Assembly: GCF_003628535.1 (NCBI RefSeq) | Contig: NZ_RBCI01000002.1 | Coordinates: forward strand, 701,675 to 765,674 | Origin: Flavisolibacter nicotianae | GTDB lineage: Bacteria > Bacteroidota > Bacteroidia > Chitinophagales > Chitinophagaceae | DNA length: 64,000 bases | Reading direction: 5' to 3' | Shown: positions 56,586 through 64,000 of the stretch, one piece after another | Position numbering within the stretch: the first letter of the stretch is position 1 | Layout: every line of letters begins with the position of its first letter | Program-made: the position numbers and the translations under genes | The notes under the pieces: model-generated | The model's database searches: none | Told to the model about the DNA's origin: nothing | What the model saw: only the letters and a program-made list of their open reading frames with translations

Positions 56586-56962
56586 AGGGCGTGAATTTGG
56601 GTGAGCTTTTGAAGGATCTCGTCCGTCTTCTTCAGCAAGGTGACCCGCTGGCTTTCACTCATCAGGATCCAGAGTTTTATCTCGGGAATTTTGTCCAAAG
56701 TGTGTAGCCGGTGAACGGCCTGGTTGAAGTTGTTCCCGATGGCGTTTAGCTCCTTTTTTAGCAGCACCATTTCTTCTAAAAAGTTATCAGCAGACCCGTT
56801 GCGAAACAACACTATTACAGGCTCTTTGAGCAGTACATTTCTGCCGTATTCACTCAAGCTCCTGCAAGTGGTTTTCCTGGAAAGTTTTAGCAGAGCATTT
56901 TCCTCGCCTTTACTCAGCCGGATAGTGAGCCACCGGTCGCGAACAGGTTTTATCGCTTTCAT
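56570..56962 (-). CDS. MobC-like relaxosome protein
   Basis: A 130-residue DNA-binding protein that helps the relaxase at oriT. It starts like a ribbon-helix-helix (KPVRDRWLTIRLSKGEENAL, then CRSLSEYGRNVLL) and has the MobC phrase LKKELNAIGNNFNQAVHRL. The ATG at 56962 is preferred over a GTG at 56965. It is the first gene of the leftward mobilisation operon and is divergent from the truncated traJ only 67 bases away. Confidence 0.85.
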   Translation of the reverse strand: MKAIKPVRDRWLTIRLSKGEENALLKLSRKTTCRSLSEYGRNVLLKEPVIVLFRNGSADNFLEEMVLLKKELNAIGNNFNQAVHRLHTLDKIPEIKLWILMSESQRVTLLKKTDEILQKLTQIHALWLQK

Positions 56963-57003
56963 CACAGATCCTTTTTCACGTTCCTAACTTCTGGTTTTCG
57001 CCC

Positions 57004-57018
57004 CCGAACCGACTTCGG
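57004..57018. other. Candidate oriT hairpin
   Basis: CCGAA-CCGAC-TTCGG forms a 5-bp stem in the short gap upstream of the MobC-like gene. Transfer origins often have such small inverted repeats near their mobilisation genes, but no nick site is recognised. Confidence 0.3.
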
Positions 57019-57029
57019 AGGGAAGGGCA

Positions 57030-57638
57030 TTGTTTTCAATGTGTGCCACATTGGTATGGCTGAGCGAAGTGCTGCACATCCTGTACATGGCGGCAGCCCT
57101 TTGTATTAACACCATCCGGACCTTTTACCTGATCGTACTGGCCATCCTGGGGCCACTGGCGTTTGGGATGGCTGTTTTTGATGGCTTTGGCCATACGTTG
57201 ACGACCTGGATTGCCCGTTACGTCAATATTTTCCTCTGGCTGCCAGTGGCCAACATCTTTGGCTCCATCATCGGCAAGGTGCAGGAAAAGATGATTGCTA
57301 TGGACATCCAGCAGGTCAGCACCTCTGGCGACACGTTCTTTTCTTCAGCCGATACCGCTTATCTCATTTTCATGATCATTGGGATCGTTGGCTACTTCAC
57401 CGTGCCATCGGTTGCCAACTACATCGTGCATGCAGGCGGTAGTGGTGCGCTCCTGCAAAAAGTCAATACCGTTTTCAGCTCCTCCGCTTCTTCCGCTACG
57501 CAAACGGTGATGCAAGGTGGTGCCTCAATGGTGAGGGACGTCTATGGCAATGTGCCTGCTGTGATCAATTCGGGCCTGGCCAACGGAAGTGCCGTCAGCA
57601 ACTATTTAAAGGATAAAATCTCGGGAGGGTCAGCGTGA
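57030..57638 (+). pseudogene. traJ: 5'-truncated traJ (conjugation channel membrane protein)
   Basis: About 200 residues matching only the C-terminal half of TraJ: CATLVWLSEVLHILYMAAAL, TIRTFYLIVLAILGPLAFG, WIARYVNIFLWLPVANIFGS. TraJ is normally over 300 residues with an N-terminal signal and several more membrane helices. The residues before MCATLV (LVFAPEPTSEGRAL, back to a stop at 56985) are unlike TraJ, so the gene begins abruptly at about 57,030-57,045. TraJ is an inner-membrane part of the mating channel. Its stop overlaps the traK start (TGATG). Confidence 0.75.
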
Positions 57639-58255
57639 TGTTTCCAAAAGCAAAAAACATTGAAGCTGCCTTTCAGCAGGTGCGGATGTTTTCGCTGGTC
57701 GTCATCGTCTGCACCGTCGGGATGGCCGGTTTTGTGACCTACAAAAGCTATCACCTGGCCGAGAACCTCCAGTCACACATCTATGTCTTGGCAGGGGGCA
57801 AGGCCATTGAGGCGTTTGCCAGTGACCGCAACGAAAATCTGCCAGTGGAGGCAAGGGACCATGTGCGGACGTTTCACCAGTGGTTCTTTACCCTGGCCCC
57901 GGATGAAAAAGCCATTCAAGCCACGATCACCAAGGCCCTGTACCTCGCGGACGGTTCGGCAAAAAGCCTTTACGAGAGCCTGAAGGAAAACAATTATTAC
58001 ACGGGCATTATTACGGGTAACGTGAGCCAGGAAATCACCGTCGATAGCGTTTCGGTGGATCTTGCTTCTGCACCCTATTCTTTCCGCTGCTGGGCGACGC
58101 AGCGGATCACACGGCCAAGTGCGGTGACCACCCGCTCACTCATTACAGAAGGATCCCTGCGGCCGGTCAGCCGCTCGGACAACAATCCGCATGGCTTCCT
58201 GATCGAAAAATGGCGCATCCTCGATAACCGCGACATCAAAACAGAAAAACGCTAA
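57638..58255 (+). CDS. traK: TraK conjugation protein
   Basis: A 205-residue protein with the TraK start FPKAKNIEAAFQQVRMFSLV, one transmembrane segment (about 17-38, VVIVCTVGMAGFVTYKSY) and an outward domain ending HGFLIEKWRILDNRDIK. It is a part of the mating-pair channel of Bacteroides-type elements, analogous to VirB8. It sits between the truncated traJ and the TraL-like gene, the usual order. Confidence 0.88.
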   Translation: MFPKAKNIEAAFQQVRMFSLVVIVCTVGMAGFVTYKSYHLAENLQSHIYVLAGGKAIEAFASDRNENLPVEARDHVRTFHQWFFTLAPDEKAIQATITKALYLADGSAKSLYESLKENNYYTGIITGNVSQEITVDSVSVDLASAPYSFRCWATQRITRPSAVTTRSLITEGSLRPVSRSDNNPHGFLIEKWRILDNRDIKTEKR

Positions 58256-58257
58256 CC

Positions 58258-58722
58258 ATGTTTTGGAAAAGAAAAAAGAAGGAAGGGGAAGGGCAGGCAG
58301 CGTCCTCACTGTTCACAAGCCTGCTGGTTCGTTTTAACAGGAAACTGGTTTGGTTGGCGGACCACCTGCAGCACAGGTCTAACGGCCTTCCTAAGCGAAC
58401 GCTAAAGCTGTTGCTGGGGGTCTTTTGTCTCCTGTTTGTTTCTGCCAGTGCCTATGTGCTGACCAGTAGCGTAAAAGAAAAGGGGCTGCCATTCCACATT
58501 ACGCCGATAAAGGCAATGCCATTGGCCGTAAAACCGGTCCAGGTGCCTCTGAAGACTGAAGGGGAATTCCGGCGCATTCACAGGCTACGCCTTTCGCTTG
58601 ACAGCCTTTCCAGGTTACCTGGTGAAAAGGTGCACCTGGACAGTTTGCTCAAGCGGTACCCAGGGATTTTAGATACCCTCTCCCTACTTGAGCGCCTCTA
58701 TTACGAACAACACAAAAACTAA
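58258..58722 (+). CDS. TraL-like small membrane protein
   Basis: A 154-residue protein with a basic N-terminus, one transmembrane helix (about 48-70, LKLLLGVFCLLFVSASAYVL) and a periplasmic tail. Position and shape match traL between traK and traM; the sequence alone is less certain. It starts two bases after the traK stop. Confidence 0.6.
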   Translation: MFWKRKKKEGEGQAASSLFTSLLVRFNRKLVWLADHLQHRSNGLPKRTLKLLLGVFCLLFVSASAYVLTSSVKEKGLPFHITPIKAMPLAVKPVQVPLKTEGEFRRIHRLRLSLDSLSRLPGEKVHLDSLLKRYPGILDTLSLLERLYYEQHKN

Positions 58723-58726
58723 AACG

Positions 58727-59968
58727 ATGAACGTTCAACTAACCAATCTTCAGCGACAACAGCGGGCACTCCTGGTGCTGCCTCTGCTGGTGGTACCGCT
58801 GCTAACCCTGGCGTTTTGGGCCATGGGAGGCGGCCTAGGGGAAAATGCCAACCCCAAGGAGAAAAGTGAAGGGTTAAATCTCCAGTTACCCCAGCCTGCG
58901 CTGGGAGATGACAAGGACAAAACGAAACTGAGCTTTTATGAAGCACAGAAAAGGGCAGCCGGCACTTCCCTGGATACGGCCGCAATGGCTTTTTACGGTC
59001 TTGGGGAACCGGCTCCCGGACCAACAGGTCTCTCTTCACGAAGTGCAGGAGAGCTGTATAATCCTGCGCCTCCTGGTTTGAAAGTGGCGACCGACCCCAA
59101 TGAAGCCAGGGTTTATCAAAAGCTGGCCGAATTAAACAAGGCTTTGGCCAATCCCTCGCCCGCCGCTACACCGCCAAAGCGGTCGGCACTGCCCGTGCAG
59201 GACGGGTCGGGCACGGCTGCGGATATAAACAGGCTGGCAGCAATGATGGGGAAGGGGGATCCCAAAAGCGAGCCTGATCCGGAACTGGACCGACTCAATG
59301 GTATGATGGAAAAGATCCTGGATATACAGCATCCCGAAAGAGTGCAGCGCAAACAAGTGGAAAATGAACAAGCCAAAGATCGTCTTCGTTTGCCACTGCA
59401 AGCGCTGATCAAAACAGCAACCGTGAGTTGCCTTGACACCGGTCTTTTCGCTGCAGGTGAGGCGCCGCAGGGATTTTACAGCCTTTCATCCAAACAGAAG
59501 GAAGAAAAGCAAAATGCCATTGAAGCGGCCGTTTACCAGTCGCAAACACTCGTAGACGGTGCTGTCATCACCTTCCGTCTTCTTGCTGACGTCGTGGTAA
59601 AAAACACCCGTATTTCCAAGGGAAGTTTGGTATCCGGTACCTGTTCGCAGAATGCGGAACGATTGAATATCCAGATCACGTCCATTCGCCAGGGAAGCTC
59701 CTTGTTTCCCGTAAAGTTGACGGTATACGACCTGGATGGCATTCAGGGAATTTATATCCCGGGAATCATTGCCCGGGACATTGCCAAAGCAACGGTGGAC
59801 AATGCAGCGCAGATGCTCCAGCTTTCTTCGCTTGACCCTTCGCTAAAGTCGCAGGCAACCAGTGCCGGCATCGGTGCTGTAAAAAGCCTGCTTTCCCAAA
59901 AAGTAAAGCAGGTAGCCGTTCAGGTAAAAAGCGGCTACCGGGTGCTGCTGGTTGAAAATGCTTTTTAG
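58727..59968 (+). CDS. traM: TraM conjugation protein
   Basis: A 413-residue protein with one N-terminal membrane helix (about 13-37, LLVLPLLVVPLLTLAFWAM), a proline-rich, variable linker, and a conserved C-terminal domain (about 285-413, GAVITFRLLADVVVKNTRIS, PVKLTVYDLDGIQGIYIPG). TraM is a VirB10-like channel component. The ATG at 58727 is preferred over an upstream frame that overlaps traL. Confidence 0.88.
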   Translation: MNVQLTNLQRQQRALLVLPLLVVPLLTLAFWAMGGGLGENANPKEKSEGLNLQLPQPALGDDKDKTKLSFYEAQKRAAGTSLDTAAMAFYGLGEPAPGPTGLSSRSAGELYNPAPPGLKVATDPNEARVYQKLAELNKALANPSPAATPPKRSALPVQDGSGTAADINRLAAMMGKGDPKSEPDPELDRLNGMMEKILDIQHPERVQRKQVENEQAKDRLRLPLQALIKTATVSCLDTGLFAAGEAPQGFYSLSSKQKEEKQNAIEAAVYQSQTLVDGAVITFRLLADVVVKNTRISKGSLVSGTCSQNAERLNIQITSIRQGSSLFPVKLTVYDLDGIQGIYIPGIIARDIAKATVDNAAQMLQLSSLDPSLKSQATSAGIGAVKSLLSQKVKQVAVQVKSGYRVLLVENAF

Positions 59969-59996
59969 TCCTCTCAACATATAAAAATCAATTGGT

Positions 59997-60764
59997 ATGA
60001 AGCAACTTGTGTGTTTGGTGTGTGCGCTTGGCCTGGTTGGCCTTTCTTTTGGCCAACTTCCTTCAATTGGTCTTTCGACCGCAAAGACGTCAAGCCTTGT
60101 CTTTCCTCTTCCGGTGAGGCATGTGGACCGTGGCAGTCCGGCGATTTTGGTAGAGCAAGTCAGCAGTTCGGAAAATATCCTGTTGCTGAAAGCTGCAAAG
60201 TCCGACTTTCCGGAAACCAACCTCAGTGTGGTGACGGATGACGGCAGCCTGTATACGTTTACAGTCTGCTTTGATCCTGATCCAACCATCCTTACTCTTC
60301 GACTTCCGTTGCAAACGGGTGGCTCCCCCGCTGCCTATGCTGCGATGATCCTGGATAACCCGCCGCTGCTGCATCACACGGGAAAAGAAGAAGGGGAGAT
60401 CAGGGCGGCAGTGGCAGGCGTGTATGTAAAAGATGATGTTCTCTTTTGCCAGCTCTCGCTGGCCAATAATAGCAGTCTTGATTATGCGGTCGACTACCTG
60501 CGCTTTGCTATCTGTGACCAGAAAAAGGTTAAACGTACTGCAGTGCAGGAAAGAGAGCTGGTGCCCCTGGAAATAGCTGGCAATGTCACCGTGGCAAAAG
60601 CCGGCAGTCGCACCAGCATCGTTGCAGCCTTGTCGAGGTTTACCATTCCCGAACAGCAGTTCCTGGCAATCGAGATTGGCGAAAAGAACGGTGGGCGAAA
60701 CTTTCGTCTTCGTCTCACCAATAAGGCGATTACCCGTGCTGTCATCTTGCCGGACCTGCGATGA
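59997..60764 (+). CDS. traN: TraN conjugation protein
   Basis: A 255-residue exported protein with signal peptide MKQLVCLVCALGLVGLSFGQ and beta-rich domains: RHVDRGSPAILVEQVSSSEN, ETNLSVVTDDGSLYTFTVCF, and VDYLRFAICDQKKVKRTAVQ. It is the VirB9-like part that works with TraM. The traO, traP and traQ genes that normally follow are not found. Confidence 0.85.
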   Translation: MKQLVCLVCALGLVGLSFGQLPSIGLSTAKTSSLVFPLPVRHVDRGSPAILVEQVSSSENILLLKAAKSDFPETNLSVVTDDGSLYTFTVCFDPDPTILTLRLPLQTGGSPAAYAAMILDNPPLLHHTGKEEGEIRAAVAGVYVKDDVLFCQLSLANNSSLDYAVDYLRFAICDQKKVKRTAVQERELVPLEIAGNVTVAKAGSRTSIVAALSRFTIPEQQFLAIEIGEKNGGRNFRLRLTNKAITRAVILPDLR

Positions 60765-61843
60765 TCCTCCATGAGATCTCTTATGAGCTGGTCAATGACA
60801 TCTATGGCGCCTTCGCCAAAAACGAGCACTGGATGGCCTATACTACCAAACCGTTCTTGCTGGAACGTGGCAACCTGCACAGTTTTGCGGAGGAAAAAAC
60901 CGCAAAAGCATTTGTAGAGGCAAAAAGGATGCAGGGTGAAGCCTGGACACTCATAAGGGCTGAAAACATGGGTGATGTCTACAAACAAATTCTTTACGAA
61001 AAAGATCTATTTATCAATGTAAACACAACCGTTATGAACGAGAAGAACGTGGACTACCTGAAAGATAACCTGAAATACCTGGGTTTTGGTGACAGGCTGT
61101 CTTCCGGCCTGGAAGCGGAGGTGGCAAAAGGTGCACCGCAGTTCCAGCTGCACCTGGAAACAGAGATGAACAAAAAGTCGTTTGCCGCTGTGCTGAATTT
61201 CCGAAAATCCGACACCGGTGAGATGTACTTTTTCAATTCTTACCAGGCCTCCCTCTGGCGCTCCAATGGCGAGGTGATGGACCAGACCTTCTATGTCAAC
61301 AAAGGCAAAGGGGTTACGCTAAAGGAGGCCTTTAACCTGCTGGAAGGCCGGGCTGTACACAAGGAATTGGCGAACAGAGAGGGCCAAACCTACCGTGCCT
61401 GGCTGCAATTGGATTTGGCCGAGAAAGACAAAAGCGGCAACCATGAAGTCAAGCAATTCCACGAGAACTACGGCTTTCACCTTGAGGATGCCCTCGGCAA
61501 ATACCCGATCAGGGAAATGCAGGAAGCGGACTTGAAAGAAGTCCTGCTTCGCTCCCTGGAAAAAGGCAACCTGCAGGCAGTCACGTTTGTCGGTGAGGGC
61601 ACCGTGGCAAAACTGTTTGTCGAGGCCAATCCGCAGTACAAATCGGTAAACGTGTACGACAGTTCGCTCCGGCGATTGCAAAAAGAAGATCTGCAGCTCT
61701 ACACCGGCAGGGAACAGGCACAGGAGAAAGGAATGGGACAGAAGCAGGAGACCACCAGGGAGCGAAAAAAGAAAAGTGCCCAGCAGGTGGAAAGCCCACG
61801 GCAAACCAGGCCGGGCAAACCAAAGAAATCCATTGGTCATTAA
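60761..61843 (+). CDS. Element-associated protein of unknown function
   Basis: A 360-residue soluble protein that overlaps traN by ATGA. No catalytic motif is seen. It has a middle region (LLEGRAVHKELANREGQTY, AWLQLDLAEKDKSGNHEVKQ, FHENYGFHLEDALGKYPIRE) that resembles DUF3945-type modules found in many Bacteroidota mobile elements, then KGNLQAVTFVGEGTVAKLFV and a basic tail (RERKKKSAQQVESPRQTRPG). It may bind DNA or partner proteins of the element. The resemblance is from memory and is uncertain. Confidence 0.6.
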   Translation: MILHEISYELVNDIYGAFAKNEHWMAYTTKPFLLERGNLHSFAEEKTAKAFVEAKRMQGEAWTLIRAENMGDVYKQILYEKDLFINVNTTVMNEKNVDYLKDNLKYLGFGDRLSSGLEAEVAKGAPQFQLHLETEMNKKSFAAVLNFRKSDTGEMYFFNSYQASLWRSNGEVMDQTFYVNKGKGVTLKEAFNLLEGRAVHKELANREGQTYRAWLQLDLAEKDKSGNHEVKQFHENYGFHLEDALGKYPIREMQEADLKEVLLRSLEKGNLQAVTFVGEGTVAKLFVEANPQYKSVNVYDSSLRRLQKEDLQLYTGREQAQEKGMGQKQETTRERKKKSAQQVESPRQTRPGKPKKSIGH

Positions 61844-61862
61844 AACGGTAAATCAAGCGGCA

Positions 61863-62126
61863 ATGGCAGTAGAAGTCGTGACAAGGGAAGACCTGCAGGC
61901 CTTCCGGGTGCAGCTGCTCAATGATATCAGGGCATTGATCGCAGAGGGCCAGCCAAAGCCTGCAAGGGAATGGTTGAAGAACAGCGAAGTGCGAAGGCTG
62001 TTGAAAGTGTCGTCCAACACCTTACAACGGCTGCGCATTGCTGGAAAGCTGAAGTCCACCAAACTGGGTGGCGTGCACTATTACCGGCTGGACGACATTG
62101 AACAGCTGCTGCAAAGTGGCGCCTAA
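61863..62126 (+). CDS. Helix-turn-helix protein, excisionase-like
   Basis: An 87-residue DNA-binding protein from ATG 61863. The MerR/excisionase-type helix-turn-helix is clear: WLKNSEVRRLLKVSSNTLQR, then LRIAGKLKSTKLGGVHYYRL. Such proteins near integrases often act as excision factors or regulators. The longer open frame that reaches 61776 overlaps the previous gene and is less likely. Confidence 0.8.
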   Translation: MAVEVVTREDLQAFRVQLLNDIRALIAEGQPKPAREWLKNSEVRRLLKVSSNTLQRLRIAGKLKSTKLGGVHYYRLDDIEQLLQSGA

Positions 62127-62135
62127 CAAATCAGC

Positions 62136-62423
62136 ATGCAGGTAAGGGAACTAACATGGTTTTATGAAGCCATCCGGGAGGATCACCGCATCCTGCCCAG
62201 CCATATAGCTGTATTTATGGCGCTGTTCCAGTGCTGGAACCAAAACGATTTTCAAAACCCGGTGCCCATCAACAGGCGGCAGGTCATGGAGGCGGCCAAA
62301 ATCAGCGGACTGGCCACTTACCACCGCTGCATCCGGGACCTGCACGTCTATGGGTATATTCGTTACCAGCCCTCGTATCATCCTTCAAAACGCAGCCGCG
62401 TTTCGTTCCTGATACAGGTGTAA
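62136..62423 (+). CDS. Small winged-helix-like element protein
   Basis: A 95-residue protein that starts nine bases after the HTH gene. It has helical segments and PINRRQVMEAAKISGLATYH, then RCIRDLHVYGYIRYQPSYHP, which reads like a winged helix of the kind found in replication or regulatory proteins of Bacteroidota elements. No named family is certain. Confidence 0.6.
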   Translation: MQVRELTWFYEAIREDHRILPSHIAVFMALFQCWNQNDFQNPVPINRRQVMEAAKISGLATYHRCIRDLHVYGYIRYQPSYHPSKRSRVSFLIQV

Positions 62424-62479
62424 GGTTTTGTGGTGTCGTGCTATAAAACCTTGAGCAGGTTCTATCATATCAAAGGCGG

Positions 62480-62514
62480 CTGCCCTCTTTGCGGGTAGTG
62501 CGTATGTTATGACA
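62480..62514. other. Hairpin plus GTTAT-centred site upstream of the XerC-like recombinase
   Basis: CTGCCC and GGGTAG form a short stem (62480-62498, allowing one G-T pair), and just after it lies GTGCGTATGTTATGACAC. The GCGT and GTTAT words also occur in the palindrome downstream of the recombinase at 63874. It may be a recombination site or a regulatory element. Confidence 0.35.
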
Positions 62515-62557
62515 CATTAAAATTATTAATTATCTTTACCGGCATACCTTTTTGCGT

Positions 62558-63724
62558 ATGCTTACCGTCTTGCTGGAGCCCCTTTACCACCGGGGAAAAG
62601 AAATCATTGCGATCCGCTTCGCCTATAACAAAGAAATAAGCGATAAAGTCAAACGGGTGAAAGATGCCCGCTGGACCCGTACCCACGGCTGCTGGTACGT
62701 ACCCCTGACAAGGGAGCACTACACACTTCTCAAATCCGCTCTTTCCGCTTCTTCCAATTTGGACACCGCTGCGCTGCGGCAGTACCTGGAGCAGCGAAAG
62801 GCCATACAACCGGTCATTGAAAAAAAAGATACCATCAGCCCCAAACGTGCCTACCTGCTCCGGGAGTTTCCGCTGAACACCGAAAACCTGGCGGCGTTCG
62901 CCCGCTTTCAACAAACCCTCCAGCTCAAGGCCTACAGCAAAAACACCTTTCGAACCTATTCGACAGAGTTTCACTGCCTGCTGCGCCTTTTGGGAAATGT
63001 GGCTGTTTCCTCCCTCACCAAAGCCAACCTGGAGTCTTATCTTTTGTGGCTGGTGAAGAAAAGAGGTTACAGGGAGGCGCACCTGCACACGGCCATCAAC
63101 GCCCTGAAGTTTTACTTTGAGCAGGTGGAAGGACGGGCCCGGGAGTTTTATGACATTCCCCGGCCCAAAAAGCCGCTCCGGCTACCCCACATCCTGGCCG
63201 AAGAGGAGGTGGTGGCACTGGTGAGGAGCACTCCCAACCTCAAGCACCGGGCACTGCTCATGACTGCCTACGGTGCCGGTCTGCGGGTCAGTGAACTGGT
63301 GGGTCTAAAGATCCAGGATATTGATTCCAAGCGAATGCTGCTTTTTGTGGAGCAGAGCAAGGGTAAGAAGGATCGCATGGTGCCGCTCTCCCCTCTGTTG
63401 CTGGACACACTCCGGCACTATGCCAAAGAATTTAAGCCCGGCTTCTATCTTTTTGAAGGCGAAGGTGGAAAGGCCTACAGTACCCGTAGTGCACAGGAGG
63501 TGCTCAAGGAAGCCAAAAAGCGGGCGGGCATCTACAAACGCGGCTCCATTCACAGCCTTCGTCATAGCTATGCAACACACCTGCTGGAAGGTGGTACCGA
63601 TATTCGTTACATACAATCCTTTCTGGGCCATAACAGCCTGAAGACCACCCTCCGGTACACGCATGTGATGATGCCAAAAATCAGTAATATTGGCTCTCCT
63701 TTAGACAAACTGCCCTGGGACTGA
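62558..63724 (+). CDS. XerC/D-like tyrosine recombinase
   Basis: A 388-residue site-specific recombinase with all catalytic residues: Arg in GAGLRVSEL, Lys in QSKGKKDRMVPL, HSLRHSYATHLL, LGHNSLKTTLRYTHV with the Tyr. It has an extra N-terminal domain of about 100 residues (RFAYNKEISDKVKRVKDARW, then THGCWYVPLTREHY) that resembles small wing-like domains seen on some Bacteroidota recombinases. This extra domain and the site downstream distinguish it from chromosomal XerC/XerD. Confidence 0.9.
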   Translation: MLTVLLEPLYHRGKEIIAIRFAYNKEISDKVKRVKDARWTRTHGCWYVPLTREHYTLLKSALSASSNLDTAALRQYLEQRKAIQPVIEKKDTISPKRAYLLREFPLNTENLAAFARFQQTLQLKAYSKNTFRTYSTEFHCLLRLLGNVAVSSLTKANLESYLLWLVKKRGYREAHLHTAINALKFYFEQVEGRAREFYDIPRPKKPLRLPHILAEEEVVALVRSTPNLKHRALLMTAYGAGLRVSELVGLKIQDIDSKRMLLFVEQSKGKKDRMVPLSPLLLDTLRHYAKEFKPGFYLFEGEGGKAYSTRSAQEVLKEAKKRAGIYKRGSIHSLRHSYATHLLEGGTDIRYIQSFLGHNSLKTTLRYTHVMMPKISNIGSPLDKLPWD

Positions 63725-63873
63725 GGGTTGCGTTTCGCATGTTTCTGAAACGGCTGTTCGCTGGTCAACCGGGGGGTGTAGAAACAGTAAAAACGCAAGT
63801 GCAAGTGCCTGAGTGTGTGAATTGAAGAACAAAATGGCTATACTTGTGGCAGCTAAAAAACATGCGGATAATA

Positions 63874-63886
63874 GCGTGTTATACGC
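63874..63886. repeat. Palindromic candidate recombination site
   Basis: GCGT-GTTAT-ACGC, a 4-bp inverted repeat around a GTTAT core, 150 bases after the recombinase stop and 21 bases before the next ATG. Confidence 0.4.
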
Positions 63887-63907
63887 GACTAAACAACCTT
63901 CCCTTTG

Positions 63908-64000
63908 ATGCGAGCTTTTTACATTCTTTCTGGTTTATTTCTTCTCACCTTTGTTTGTCTCATTCCATTGCCTCGACATTTTCGGGAATACAGGGTTCAG
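63908..64000 (+). CDS. Start of a gene for a membrane or secreted protein, cut by the window end
   Basis: An open frame of 31 codons from an ATG to the window edge. The first residues are MRAFYILSGLFLLTFVCLIP, a signal peptide or transmembrane segment, then LPRHFREYRVQ. No family can be named from this fragment. It starts right after the palindromic site, as a cassette gene would. Confidence 0.5.
   Translation, partial: MRAFYILSGLFLLTFVCLIPLPRHFREYRVQ

Larger units (their letters stand above)
51787..64000. mobile_element. Decayed integrative conjugative element in the 3' end of tRNA-Ser
   Basis: The element starts at the 3' end of tRNA-Ser with an integrase gene and contains coupling-protein, relaxase and MobC genes, a truncated traJ, and traK-traL-traM-traN. 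traA to traI, including the VirB4-type ATPase, are absent. No second copy of the tRNA 3' end was seen up to 64000, so the right boundary either lies outside or was lost. Whether the XerC-like recombinase near 62.5-64 kb belongs to the same element is uncertain. Confidence 0.75.

Noticed and set aside
63725..64000. Right attachment site of the tRNA-Ser element
   Set aside because: No copy of the tRNA 3' end or of its last 12 bases could be seen here; the palindrome at 63874 is unrelated to it.

Overview
The window looks like a chromosome segment of a Bacteroidota bacterium, most likely family Chitinophagaceae. The evidence is a SusC/SusD pair, two further TonB-dependent receptors, a lipidated TamA (TamL) with TamB, a PorE-type OmpA protein, a fused E1 alpha/beta oxo-acid dehydrogenase, promoters with the Bacteroidota -7 box TAnnTTTG (often only a few bases before the ATG), and a conjugative-transposon module of the Bacteroides TraJ-K-L-M-N type. 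The family-level placement is inferred from gene content and style only.

Positions 1-51700 are mostly core chromosome. From left to right: a truncated secreted beta-helix protein, an M20 dipeptidase, a frameshifted membrane gene and an S4-domain protein; then on the minus strand guaB, dprA, a HicBA-like pair whose toxin is cut by an in-frame TAG, a PorE-like envelope protein, queE and folD. Next come a two-gene outer-membrane operon (the second protein has a helix-hairpin-helix domain), a SusC/SusD nutrient-uptake pair, a DUF3467 protein, radC, prs, rplY, pth, a fumarylacetoacetate hydrolase and the fused oxo-acid dehydrogenase. After several small genes (one a secreted peptide with three KFTPP repeats) follow tamL-tamB, two divergent 1088-residue TonB receptors with mirrored promoters, fumC, an NlpC/P60 protein, an enoyl-CoA hydratase with a B12-binding protein, an aldo/keto reductase, gltX, a polysaccharide deacetylase, a lipoprotein and tatD.

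At 51700-51787 lies tRNA-Ser(GGA). Immediately downstream sits a foreign element: a tyrosine integrase of the Bacteroides type (its first catalytic Arg is absent), then on the minus strand a coupling ATPase, a relaxase and a MobC-like protein, and divergently a truncated traJ followed by traK, traL, traM and traN. traA-traI and the 5' half of traJ are missing at a sharp junction near 57,030. I read this as a decayed integrative conjugative element that may be mobilisable but lacks the ATPases of its transfer channel. No right attachment site was found.

The last 2 kb hold two small DNA-binding proteins, a XerC-like recombinase with a complete catalytic set and, just after it, an imperfect palindrome followed by the start of a new gene for a membrane or secreted protein that runs off the window. 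Recombinase, GTTAT-centred sites on both sides and a short ORF right after the site suggest an integron-like or cassette-type insertion system. This is the most interesting lead, but only its first few hundred bases are visible.
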